From Methanosarcinales archaeon (GTDB lineage: Archaea > Halobacteriota > Methanosarcinia > Methanosarcinales > Methanogasteraceae): 10,130 nucleotides of DNA. The translations under genes were made by a program, and so were the position numbers. A model generated the notes under the pieces. It saw nothing but the letters and a program-made list of their open reading frames with translations, made no database searches and was not told where the DNA came from. The first letter of the stretch is position 1. Every line of letters starts with the position of its first letter. The stretch lies in the NCBI GenBank assembly GCA_003661105.1, contig QMVM01000055.1, positions 1 to 10,130 on the forward strand, read 5' to 3'. Positions 1 through 6,503 of this stretch are shown here, piece after piece.

Positions 1-87
1 GAGAAGAACGAAGAGGAGGCAGGTCTTATCAAGATTTATGAGTATAAGGTCGGTGGGACTGTAAATAAATTCGAAGAGAAGTTCTGA
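1..87 (+). CDS. 3' end of an unidentified gene
   Basis: An open frame runs from the left edge to a TGA at 85-87 and gives 28 residues, rich in Glu and Lys, ending in NKFEEKF. The 5' part lies outside the window, and the fragment is too short to assign a family. It is on the same strand as polC and stops 123 bases before the polC start. A TATA-like box in that gap suggests polC can be transcribed separately. The frame could also be a chance open stretch, because only the C-terminus is visible. Confidence 0.45.
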   Translation, partial: EKNEEEAGLIKIYEYKVGGTVNKFEEKF

Positions 88-132
88 ACGCGAAAAGTGT
101 ACGCGATGTTATGAGCCTTACCACCTTACTGA

Positions 133-142
133 TATAAAAATA
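133..142 (+). promoter_or_regulatory. TATA-like box upstream of polC
   Basis: TATAAAAATA at 133-142 matches an archaeal TATA box. Archaeal transcription usually begins about 25 bases downstream, which puts the start near 160-168 and leaves a leader of roughly 45 bases before the GTG at 211. No clear purine-rich ribosome binding site precedes that GTG. No other gene is visible in 88-210. This is inferred from base pattern alone. Confidence 0.45.
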
Positions 143-210
143 TTGCTCTGGCAACAGGCGGGGAAGAGATATCAACACATTTACATCCCATAACCACCAA
201 CATTAGCACC

Positions 211-3200
211 GTGACACCTGACAGTACGCGACTATATTTTGATGCTCTTGAAAGCGATTTGGAGCGCGCCGTCGAGATTGCATCAGAGGCACGTCTGCGC
301 GGTAAAGACCCCGAGACATACCCTGAGATCCCGATGGCGAAAGACCTTGCAGATCGGGTCGAGAACCTGATCGGCATTCCGGTTGCTGACCGGATTCGTG
401 AACTGGCTTATGATCTTAAGATGAGCAGGGAGGAGTCTGCGATGCAACTTGGTGCTGACCTCGCAGGGATGCGCATCCACACCTTCGAGAGCAGGGATGA
501 GGCTGTGGAGATGGCGATACGGGCCGCTGTTGCGCTCCTGACCGAAGGGGTCGTTGCAGCGCCGATAGAAGGGATTGCTAAGATTACTATAGAAAAGAAC
601 GACGACGGCACCGAATTTATCCGTATCTTCTACGCAGGACCGATCAGGAGTGCTGGAGGTACTGCGCAGGCGCTATCTGTGCTGGTTGCCGACTATGTGC
701 GGCGGGAGCTCGGGATCAACAGGTACATGCCGAGAACTGAAGAGATCGAGCGGTGTGTGGAAGAGATAACGAAGTATCGGACGGTCGCAAACCTGCAGTA
801 CACGCCAAGCGACGAGGAGGTTAGGTTGATCACGACAAACTGCCCGATCTGCATCGATGGAGAGCCGACCGAGGAAGAGGAGGTCGAAGGCTACCGGAAT
901 CTGGCACGGATCGAGACGAACCGCGTTCGCGGCGGGATGGCTCTCGTCATCGCAGAAGGCATGGCACTCAAGGCGCCAAAGATCCTGAAACATGTGGCGA
1001 AACTGCATCTCGATGGCTGGGATTTTCTAAACCGGCTCGTCACGAAAGGAACAAGTGACGACAGCGGCATTACGGTAATCGAACCGAAGAGCAAATATCT
1101 AAATGACCTTATTGCGGGAAGACCGGTCTTTTCACATCCATCGAGGCCCGGTGGTTTCCGGCTCAGGTACGGAAGGGCGAGAAACACCGGATTTGCTGCC
1201 GCGGGCATCTCTCCTGCGACGATGATCATAACCGATAGCTTTCTGGCCACCGGAACCCAGACGCGTGTCGAACGGCCTGGAAAGGCGGCAGGCATCTCTC
1301 CTGTAACCGGCATCGAGGGTCCAACCGTGCGCCTCTTTAGCGGGGATGTGGTGCGCATTGACGATGAAAATGGTGCGGTGCTGCTGCATGACCGGGTCGA
1401 GGAGATCCTCGATGTCGGTGAGATTCTCATCAATTACGGCGATTTCCTTGAGAACAACCATCCGCTGATGCCGCCATCATACTCGTTTGAGTGGTGGATA
1501 TCAGAACTTAAAGAGCTGGCAGGCACTGAGACTGTGAGTGAAATGTCAGACGCCGATCTCAAGGATCCGGATCAGGAATTTGCGCTCGAACTCTGCGACC
1601 GCTATGGTGTACCGCTCCACCCTAAGTTCACATACCTCTGGCACGATATCTCAATTGGGGATTTCAGAACCCTATCCGCACATATCTCCTTGCACGGCAG
1701 GGTTGATGACCGGGTTCTTCTGATCCCATACGATTCGGGCGTGAAAAAGATTCTCGAGACGATCCTTCTCCCGCACAGGGTCGTGGATGGCGGGATAACG
1801 CCCGTTAAAAATTCTCCGTCCCTGGCGTCGGCGCCGGAGGCGTTAGCGATATCTGATCCACTTCCGCTGATGCGATGCGTCGGCACAGGGACTAGGGGTG
1901 ACGGAAGGCAGGATTCCAAAGAACAAAACGTTCTTGATGCGATATTTAAGATAAGCGGCATCCGTGTCAGACCAAGGGCACCAACCAGGATCGGTGCGCG
2001 AATGGGGCGACCTGAAAAATCAGATAGACGGGAGATGAAGCCGGCGCCCCATGTTCTATTCCCTGTCGGGACTACCGGCGGGAAATCAAGGTTGCTTGCA
2101 AAGGCATCGAACTATACCCAATCGATGAACGCAGGAATCGGCGTGATCCCTGTCGAGATCGGGATGCGCAAATGTCCATCCTGCGGAAACGAGACCTACG
2201 AATATAGTTGCGGATGCGGGATGAGAACAGAGCCAGTACTCTTCTGCCCGCGGTGCAACATCCATGTTGAGAGCCGCACCTGTCCAAAATGCGGTCTGCA
2301 GACGACGTCTGCCCGGAAGATCGACCTCGATCTGAAGACGCGGTACGCATCAGCGTTCGCAAACCTAGGGGAGCGGGACAATCTTCCGAGTTTCAAGGGG
2401 GTTCAGGGCATGATATCGAAGGATAAAAGTCCGGAATCGCTTGAGAAAGGAATTCTCCGCGCAAAACACCGCGTATTCGTCTTCAAGGACGGCACTGTGA
2501 GGTACGACCTGACAGACCTGCCGCTCACACACTTCAACGCAGAGGAGATCGGGGTAGATCTCGATACGTTGAAGCGTATCGGATATGAATATGATATCAA
2601 CGGACTTCCACTAACCGATAAGAGCCAGATACTGGACCTCCGTGTGCAGGATATTATATTATCAATCGATGCTGGCGAATATCTGCTCAGGGTCTCTCAT
2701 TTCATCGATGACCTTCTCGTGAAGTACTACGGAGGCGTTGCATACTACAACGCCTCGAAGAGGAACGATCTCATCGGCAGACTGGTGATCGGGCTTGCCC
2801 CACACACCTCTGCTGGCGTACTCGGGCGGCTCATTGGGTTTACGAGGAGCTCGGTCGGGTATGCGCACCCGTTTTTTCATGCCGCGAAACGGAGGAACTG
2901 CCTCGCCCCTGACACCGATGTCCTGGTTCTGAATTCCAAAAAACCTGTTTTTGCGAGACTTAAGGACATTTACGATTCAGCAGAGTCTCCGAAGATTATC
3001 GATGATTTTGGCACGGTGCAGAAGTTGGTCAAAGGAGTCGAAACGTACGCGATGAACCCGGAAAGTGGCAGATTCGAGGTAAAGAAGGTAAAATCAGTCA
3101 TTAAAACTCCTGCACCCTCCAATCTGGTGCGAATAACGTCAAAGTCCGGGCGGGCATTCGTTGCCTCGCCAGAGCACAGGATGATGGTGCATTCGGAAGG

Positions 3201-5103
3201 GGGGTATGAGTTTAAGAAGATACTGGAACTCTCCGAGAGCGACAGACTCCTTCTGCCGAAGAGAATCGATATCGCCGAACACGATTCCGAAGAGATAGAC
3301 CTGCTCATGGAATTTTTGAGGATCGGCGGATCATCAGGGGATATCATGGTCAGGGAAGTCAGATCATGTACTGAAAAGTGTATAGGCGATCTCGGAGGGT
3401 TGAAATCCGCCGCTCAACAGGTGGGTATGGGCAAAAAAATACTCTCCAACTATCTCTACCGCGATAGCATTCCACTGTACACTCTGAAATCGCTGCTCGA
3501 TTTATCGGGGAACGGCTGGGATATGATCGAAGGGTGCAAACTCGGTGTCAAGCGAGATCACACGACAGTTCCACGAATAATCAGAATAGACGAGAGTTTT
3601 ATGCGATTGATTGGATATTATCTTGCAGAGGGGTATGCGAGATTCAGAGATAGGAGCTTCTACCAGATCGGTCTTTCATCGATGGAAGATGATATCTTGA
3701 AAGATATGGAGCAGTGTATCACAGATGTCTTCGGAATTGTTCCCGGACGATCGGATCATGTCCTGACCATATCCAGCAGACTGGTATATCGCCTGTTCGC
3801 AGAGATTCTTGGAACCGGAAAGGGTGCAAGGGACAAGCGAATCCCCTCTGGATTTGCCAGTCTGCCTCTAAATAAGATCAAGCACCTTCTGAGTGCGTAT
3901 TTTGCTGGAAACGGCTCTGTAGAGAAGGATCGGCTCCATGTCACCTGTTCCTCAGTCAGCAGAAGACTTCTGCAGGACATCGGACTGCAACTGCTCAGAT
4001 TCGGCATCTCCTACCGGCTGAAACATGAGAGGAGACCTGCCGGCGGGGCTGCGAAGGAATTTTACGATAAGTTGGGAGAGTCCCCTCTTTTTGATCTGTA
4101 TTACATCTCGATACGGTCATCTTATGCTCGGATATTTGCTGAGGAGATCGGGTTTGCATCGGTACGAAAAGAGGCAGCCTTAAACTCGGTTCTCTCGAAA
4201 GAAAGAACGCAGCGGTCTACCGTAGCCGGTGATGCGATCCTCGATGAGATAGAGACGATAGAACCCGACCGAGCGGAGACGGATTACCTGTACGACATAG
4301 AGGTTGAGGATCATCACAATTTCCTGATCAACGATTTTATGGTATCTGCGAACTGTGACGGCGACGAAGACTGCGTCATGCTGCTCATGGACGGATTACT
4401 CAATTTTTCGAGGTCGTATCTGCCTGCAAGGCGTGGCGGCTGGATGGATGCCCCGCTCGTACTCACAACACGGATCGATCCAAAGGAGATCGACAAGGAG
4501 GCGCACAACATCGATATCATGGAACAGTATCCACTTCGATTCTATGAATTGGCAAGCGATTTCGCAAACCCGAAGGATGTCGAGGATCTGATGGACACGG
4601 TGTCAAAGCATCTCGGGACCGAGGCGCAGTATATGAGTAGGTTCACGCACCCGACATCGAATATCGCAGCGGGACCTCTGAACAGCGCATACAAGACACT
4701 CGGATCGATGGTCGAGAAGATGGATGCACAATTAGCGCTTGCCCGAAAGACGAGAGCGGTCGATGCCGATGATGTTGCCGAGCGAGTGATCAACTCACAT
4801 TTCCTGCCTGACATGATCGGAAACCTCCGTGCATTCTCCCGGCAGAAGGTTAGGTGCGTGAAGTGTGGCGCGAAGTTTAGGAGACCGCTCTTAAGCGACA
4901 CCTGCCCGAAATGTCACGGTAGGGTCATACTGACAGTCACAGAGGGTTCTGTCAAGAAGTATCTCGATACATCCACGCGTGTGGCAACGGAATATGAGGT
5001 GTCTGAGTATACGCGGCAGCGGATCGAGCTGATCGGTCTTGAGATCAAGTCGCTTTTTGAGAGTGATAAGTCAAAACAGATGGGGCTGCTTGATTTTATG
5101 TGA
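211..5103 (+). CDS. polC: DNA polymerase D large subunit DP2, intein-containing precursor
   Basis: DP2 is the catalytic subunit of PolD, the replicative DNA polymerase of most archaea other than Crenarchaeota. It works with the small proofreading subunit DP1, which is not in this window. The precursor is 1630 residues; removing the intein (897-1381) gives 1145, normal for DP2. Visible signatures are the N-terminal IPMAKDLADRVENLIGIP region, AGPIRSAGGT near residue 142, CPIC at 211-214, and a Cys-rich zinc region starting at C655/C658. The catalytic motif CDGDED follows the intein, with aspartates D1383 and D1385 in precursor numbering. A second zinc site is C1549, C1552, C1565 and C1568. The last eight residues, QMGLLDFM (1623-1630), resemble a PCNA-binding PIP box, with Met in place of the final aromatic residue. 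The GTG start was chosen because the downstream N-terminus matches the family; the frame stays open upstream to a stop at 130-132 but offers no ATG, GTG or TTG there. The family call is very secure; the start is less so. Confidence 0.97.
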   Translation: MTPDSTRLYFDALESDLERAVEIASEARLRGKDPETYPEIPMAKDLADRVENLIGIPVADRIRELAYDLKMSREESAMQLGADLAGMRIHTFESRDEAVEMAIRAAVALLTEGVVAAPIEGIAKITIEKNDDGTEFIRIFYAGPIRSAGGTAQALSVLVADYVRRELGINRYMPRTEEIERCVEEITKYRTVANLQYTPSDEEVRLITTNCPICIDGEPTEEEEVEGYRNLARIETNRVRGGMALVIAEGMALKAPKILKHVAKLHLDGWDFLNRLVTKGTSDDSGITVIEPKSKYLNDLIAGRPVFSHPSRPGGFRLRYGRARNTGFAAAGISPATMIITDSFLATGTQTRVERPGKAAGISPVTGIEGPTVRLFSGDVVRIDDENGAVLLHDRVEEILDVGEILINYGDFLENNHPLMPPSYSFEWWISELKELAGTETVSEMSDADLKDPDQEFALELCDRYGVPLHPKFTYLWHDISIGDFRTLSAHISLHGRVDDRVLLIPYDSGVKKILETILLPHRVVDGGITPVKNSPSLASAPEALAISDPLPLMRCVGTGTRGDGRQDSKEQNVLDAIFKISGIRVRPRAPTRIGARMGRPEKSDRREMKPAPHVLFPVGTTGGKSRLLAKASNYTQSMNAGIGVIPVEIGMRKCPSCGNETYEYSCGCGMRTEPVLFCPRCNIHVESRTCPKCGLQTTSARKIDLDLKTRYASAFANLGERDNLPSFKGVQGMISKDKSPESLEKGILRAKHRVFVFKDGTVRYDLTDLPLTHFNAEEIGVDLDTLKRIGYEYDINGLPLTDKSQILDLRVQDIILSIDAGEYLLRVSHFIDDLLVKYYGGVAYYNASKRNDLIGRLVIGLAPHTSAGVLGRLIGFTRSSVGYAHPFFHAAKRRNCLAPDTDVLVLNSKKPVFARLKDIYDSAESPKIIDDFGTVQKLVKGVETYAMNPESGRFEVKKVKSVIKTPAPSNLVRITSKSGRAFVASPEHRMMVHSEGGYEFKKILELSESDRLLLPKRIDIAEHDSEEIDLLMEFLRIGGSSGDIMVREVRSCTEKCIGDLGGLKSAAQQVGMGKKILSNYLYRDSIPLYTLKSLLDLSGNGWDMIEGCKLGVKRDHTTVPRIIRIDESFMRLIGYYLAEGYARFRDRSFYQIGLSSMEDDILKDMEQCITDVFGIVPGRSDHVLTISSRLVYRLFAEILGTGKGARDKRIPSGFASLPLNKIKHLLSAYFAGNGSVEKDRLHVTCSSVSRRLLQDIGLQLLRFGISYRLKHERRPAGGAAKEFYDKLGESPLFDLYYISIRSSYARIFAEEIGFASVRKEAALNSVLSKERTQRSTVAGDAILDEIETIEPDRAETDYLYDIEVEDHHNFLINDFMVSANCDGDEDCVMLLMDGLLNFSRSYLPARRGGWMDAPLVLTTRIDPKEIDKEAHNIDIMEQYPLRFYELASDFANPKDVEDLMDTVSKHLGTEAQYMSRFTHPTSNIAAGPLNSAYKTLGSMVEKMDAQLALARKTRAVDADDVAERVINSHFLPDMIGNLRAFSRQKVRCVKCGAKFRRPLLSDTCPKCHGRVILTVTEGSVKKYLDTSTRVATEYEVSEYTRQRIELIGLEIKSLFESDKSKQMGLLDFM
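2899..4353 (+). mobile_element. Intein with LAGLIDADG homing endonuclease domain in DP2
   Basis: This in-frame element encodes 485 residues (897-1381 of the precursor) that should excise by protein splicing. It begins with Cys (CLAPDTDVLV, block A) after extein KRRN and ends in VSAN, with Cys as the +1 extein residue. Block B is GRAFVASPEHR, with S986 and H989 as the S-x-x-H form of the usual T-x-x-H. Block F is YDIEVEDHHNFLI (1361-1373). The penultimate residue is Ala rather than the common His. The central part is a dodecapeptide endonuclease: motif 1 is LIGYYLAEG (1133-1141, acidic E1140) and motif 2 is YFAGNGSV, where N1234 replaces the usual Asp. Residues 1061-1100 look like a helix-turn-helix segment. 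Inteins in DP2 are known from Pyrococcus and other euryarchaea, and I believe this is that same active-site position. Splicing must work for PolD to be made, while nuclease activity is doubtful. Confidence 0.95.
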
Positions 5104-5174
5104 TGCAAGTGTTTCGTTGGGTGCGCACTTCTCTTCAGTTGGGACTCGAAAAACCGAGGGCTTTCAATTCGTAT

Positions 5175-5205
5175 GGGACATTGGTCCTGATTCGTGCGTT
5201 TTTTT
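5175..5205 (+). terminator. Possible polC terminator: small hairpin and T7 tract
   Basis: GGAC (5176-5179) and GTCC (5184-5187) can pair around a 4-base loop, with a G-T wobble extending the stem. A run of seven T follows at 5199-5205, about 100 bases past the polC stop. Archaeal RNA polymerase terminates at T-rich tracts with or without a hairpin. A second tract of six T lies at 5300-5305 and could act as a backup. Confidence 0.4.
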
Positions 5206-5243
5206 AGATATTCGAAGCTTGAAGTTGCAGAAACGTCACTAAA

Positions 5244-5264
5244 CCCCGCAATAGAATTGCGGGG
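5244..5264. repeat. Perfect 9-bp inverted repeat with 3-base loop
   Basis: CCCCGCAAT (5244-5252) is followed by the loop AGA and its exact reverse complement ATTGCGGGG (5256-5264). The stem is GC-rich and would be a stable hairpin on either strand. It lies 140 bases past the polC stop, with a six-T run about 35 bases further on. It could be a 3'-end stabiliser, part of a terminator, or a copy of a small dispersed repeat. Confidence 0.75.
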
Positions 5265-5406
5265 CATCGTGTGGATGCTCAGTAATTATATTGCTATCGT
5301 TTTTTCAGAATTTGCATTTTCAATGAGGCGCAGTTTCTCATCCTCTCACCTTATTTGTTCAGTTGTTCCTCTTGGCACCTAATCATAAAATTGAAAACAT
5401 ACTCAA

Positions 5407-5455
5407 CCGCAGATAAACGCTGATGAACACAGATTTGTTGATCAGTCATCTGCGG
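5407..5455. repeat. 49-base imperfect palindrome, repeat-like
   Basis: CCGCAGAT (5407-5414) pairs with ATCTGCGG (5448-5455). Inside it, CTGATGAACA (5420-5429) pairs with TGTTGATCAG (5436-5445) except for one G-G mismatch, around the loop CAGATT. The internal bulge is 5 bases on the left and 2 on the right. The left arm (CCGCAGATAAACGCTGATG and onward) resembles a CGCAGAT/ACACAGAT motif that I recall as a dispersed intergenic repeat in many prokaryotic genomes. The folding is directly visible; the dispersed-repeat identity rests on recollection. Confidence 0.6.
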
Positions 5456-5482
5456 CTATTCAGAAGCCATGAAATTTAAGAC

Positions 5483-5502
5483 GCTACCGAAAAATCGGCA
5501 GC
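5483..5502 (-). terminator. Hairpin downstream of the thioredoxin-like gene
   Basis: GCTACCGA (5483-5490) and TCGGCAGC (5495-5502) pair with one mismatch around a 4-base A loop, which reads as T on the minus strand. It lies 21 bases beyond the stop codon of the minus-strand gene, so it may end that transcript or protect its 3' end. No long T tract follows on the minus strand, which keeps confidence low. Confidence 0.35.
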
Positions 5503-5523
5503 GCCGTCCCCGCGATTGCTTAC

Positions 5524-5862
5524 CTAAAACACCCTGTCAAGGATTTTCGTCACTTGGTCTTTGTTCTGTAGGCTGGTTGTAGCCGCTACTACTTCTCCGC
5601 TCTTGAAATACACCGTGAATGGCAATCCCATGAATGATGCGCATTCAGGCAAATTTCTTATAAAATTTGCTGCACGGGTGTCGAAATCCTGGTCGCAGAG
5701 TAGGACATGCGGATATCCCTTTTCCAGCTCTTCCATAATACCATAAACAGGGATACACATCGGCCCCATTCTCCCACAGCAAATCATAACATTTTCATTG
5801 TTTTCTATAGCTTCCTTAACCTCTTGTTCCGTTTCCAGATGTTTCAGATTTGTGTTTAGCAT
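5524..5862 (-). CDS. Thioredoxin-fold protein with non-canonical active site
   Basis: This encodes 112 residues, the size of a thioredoxin. The fold is indicated by an N-terminal helix and strand, the putative active-site loop at residues 28-38 (CCGRMGPMCIP), and MGLPFTVYFKSGEVV at 78-92, where P81 matches the cis-proline and the sequence mirrors the usual GIPT...FKNGE element. The classical WCGPC pair is absent. Cysteines sit at 28, 29 and 36, so any redox pair near the loop would be C28 or C29 with C36, spaced far wider than C-x-x-C; C56 and C74 are additional. No signal peptide or membrane segment is visible, so it should be cytoplasmic. The ATG start is supported by AGGAGG 7 bases upstream. 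It lies 209 bases past mmp6 on the same strand and may be the last gene of the atwA operon or separate. Its redox partner is unknown. Fold assignment is confident, thiol activity is not. Confidence 0.88.
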   Translation of the reverse strand: MLNTNLKHLETEQEVKEAIENNENVMICCGRMGPMCIPVYGIMEELEKGYPHVLLCDQDFDTRAANFIRNLPECASFMGLPFTVYFKSGEVVAATTSLQNKDQVTKILDRVF

Positions 5863-6071
5863 CTTATTTCCTCCTTTTTAATATATCCGACTTGTTGCAA
5901 TACGTCATCCACATTCGGGTTGGCTACGCCAGTATCGGCACTTCGTATATGGCATCCGCACCAAAACCATACATGATCGCAGAGAGATTTCCACCTCCAC
6001 TTTACATCGCCCCGCCCATCATCGCGAGAGTTCCCGAAAAACCCGGTCTCCAACCTCATGAACATCCCCAC
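5856..6071 (-). CDS. Doubtful 71-codon frame, or remnant of a decayed gene
   Basis: A GTG directly after the mmp6 stop opens a 71-codon frame that ends 7 bases inside the thioredoxin-like gene, so by position it looks like an operon gene. The composition argues against it: the middle is rich in Trp and Cys (KWRWKSLCDHVWFWCGCH) and matches nothing I know. Other frames of the same strand look more protein-like in pieces. A GTG at 6075-6073, overlapping the mmp6 stop by 4 bases, gives VSGDVHEVGDRVFRELSR before a stop. A second frame gives GGGNLSAIMYGFGADAIYEV (within 6001-5924) between two stops. The last third of the 71-codon frame reads VANPNVDDVLQQVGYIKKEE. This patchwork may be a frameshifted remnant of a gene that once followed mmp6, or chance. 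Function unknown. Confidence 0.25.
   Translation of the reverse strand: MGMFMRLETGFFGNSRDDGRGDVKWRWKSLCDHVWFWCGCHIRSADTGVANPNVDDVLQQVGYIKKEEIRC
5870..5875 (-). promoter_or_regulatory. Ribosome binding site of the thioredoxin-like gene
   Basis: AGGAGG on the minus strand sits 7 bases before the ATG at 5862-5860. This fixes the start and indicates independent translation initiation rather than coupling to an upstream frame. Confidence 0.8.
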
Positions 6072-6503
6072 TCACTCAGCCGCTGGCCCTGTTTTGGAGT
6101 CGGCAATCTCTCTTAACCGCGCAACCAAAATCTTCTCCGGCTTCTCCGCAGGTGCCGGAGGTGTATCATACGGCAACTTTGCAAGCGCACGGGCAAGCGC
6201 GGGAAGCACCTCATACTCTTTCTTGATCGAGTAAAAACCGGGACGTGCCCCGCCGCCGCGGTCTGCGCGACATCTTCTCGGATCTCCCGGAATAAAACCA
6301 CGTTCTTTGATAAACGCTCCCGGATCGATTTTCCGGATGGTTTTGGTAAGCGCGTTGACCATCGCCTCCTCTCCGTGCACCATCATGCCGTAACATGTCT
6401 CCTTGATCGTGACATCTGCATGGAGTTCGTAGATCAAGAGATGCATCTCGCTTGGCAGTTCCGACGAGAGCACAACCAGTCTGGTAATCTTTCCCATCTT
6501 CAC
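6072..6503 (-). CDS. mmp6: Methanogenesis marker protein 6
   Basis: The 143-residue product matches the methanogenesis marker 6 family, small soluble proteins found almost only in archaea with MCR. The recognisable core is ERGFIPGDPRRCRADRGGGA, residues 67-86, followed by RPGFY. The C-terminal 30 residues are Pro, Ala and Lys rich and less conserved. The molecular role is not established; co-occurrence with MCR and with atwA and mmp3 suggests a part in MCR maturation or activation. The GTG at 6503-6501 overlaps the mmp3 stop as GTGA, so translation is probably coupled. An ATG two codons later (6497-6495) is an alternative start. Confidence 0.88.
   Translation of the reverse strand: MKMGKITRLVVLSSELPSEMHLLIYELHADVTIKETCYGMMVHGEEAMVNALTKTIRKIDPGAFIKERGFIPGDPRRCRADRGGGARPGFYSIKKEYEVLPALARALAKLPYDTPPAPAEKPEKILVARLREIADSKTGPAAE

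Larger units (their letters stand above)
5104..5523. other. Non-coding region between convergent genes
   Basis: This 420-base gap separates the 3' ends of polC (plus strand) and the thioredoxin-like gene (minus strand). Short open frames here lack a plausible start site, and their composition does not look like protein. What it does contain is two T tracts, a perfect hairpin at 5244-5264, a long imperfect palindrome at 5407-5455 and a third hairpin at 5483-5502. I see no tRNA, rRNA or CRISPR pattern. Confidence 0.7.

Noticed and set aside
211..5103. Possibility that the 1630-residue protein is a fusion or misassembly
   Set aside because: The extra length is fully explained by an in-frame intein with blocks A, B, F and G, and the extein halves give a normal DP2 length.
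5145..5158. CTCG...CGAG hairpin after polC
   Set aside because: A 4-bp stem with a 6-base loop is too weak to call, and no T tract follows directly.
5039..5382. Two short plus-strand frames past the end of polC
   Set aside because: The first begins inside polC, both run through T tracts and the hairpin, and neither resembles a protein family.
5879..5886. TATA-like sequence just upstream of the thioredoxin-like gene
   Set aside because: It is only a few bases before the ribosome binding site, so transcription starting about 25 bases downstream would begin inside the gene.
5850..6116. 88-codon plus-strand frame across the mmp6/thioredoxin-like gap
   Set aside because: It overlaps the ends of two real minus-strand genes, lacks a ribosome binding site and has no recognisable motif.
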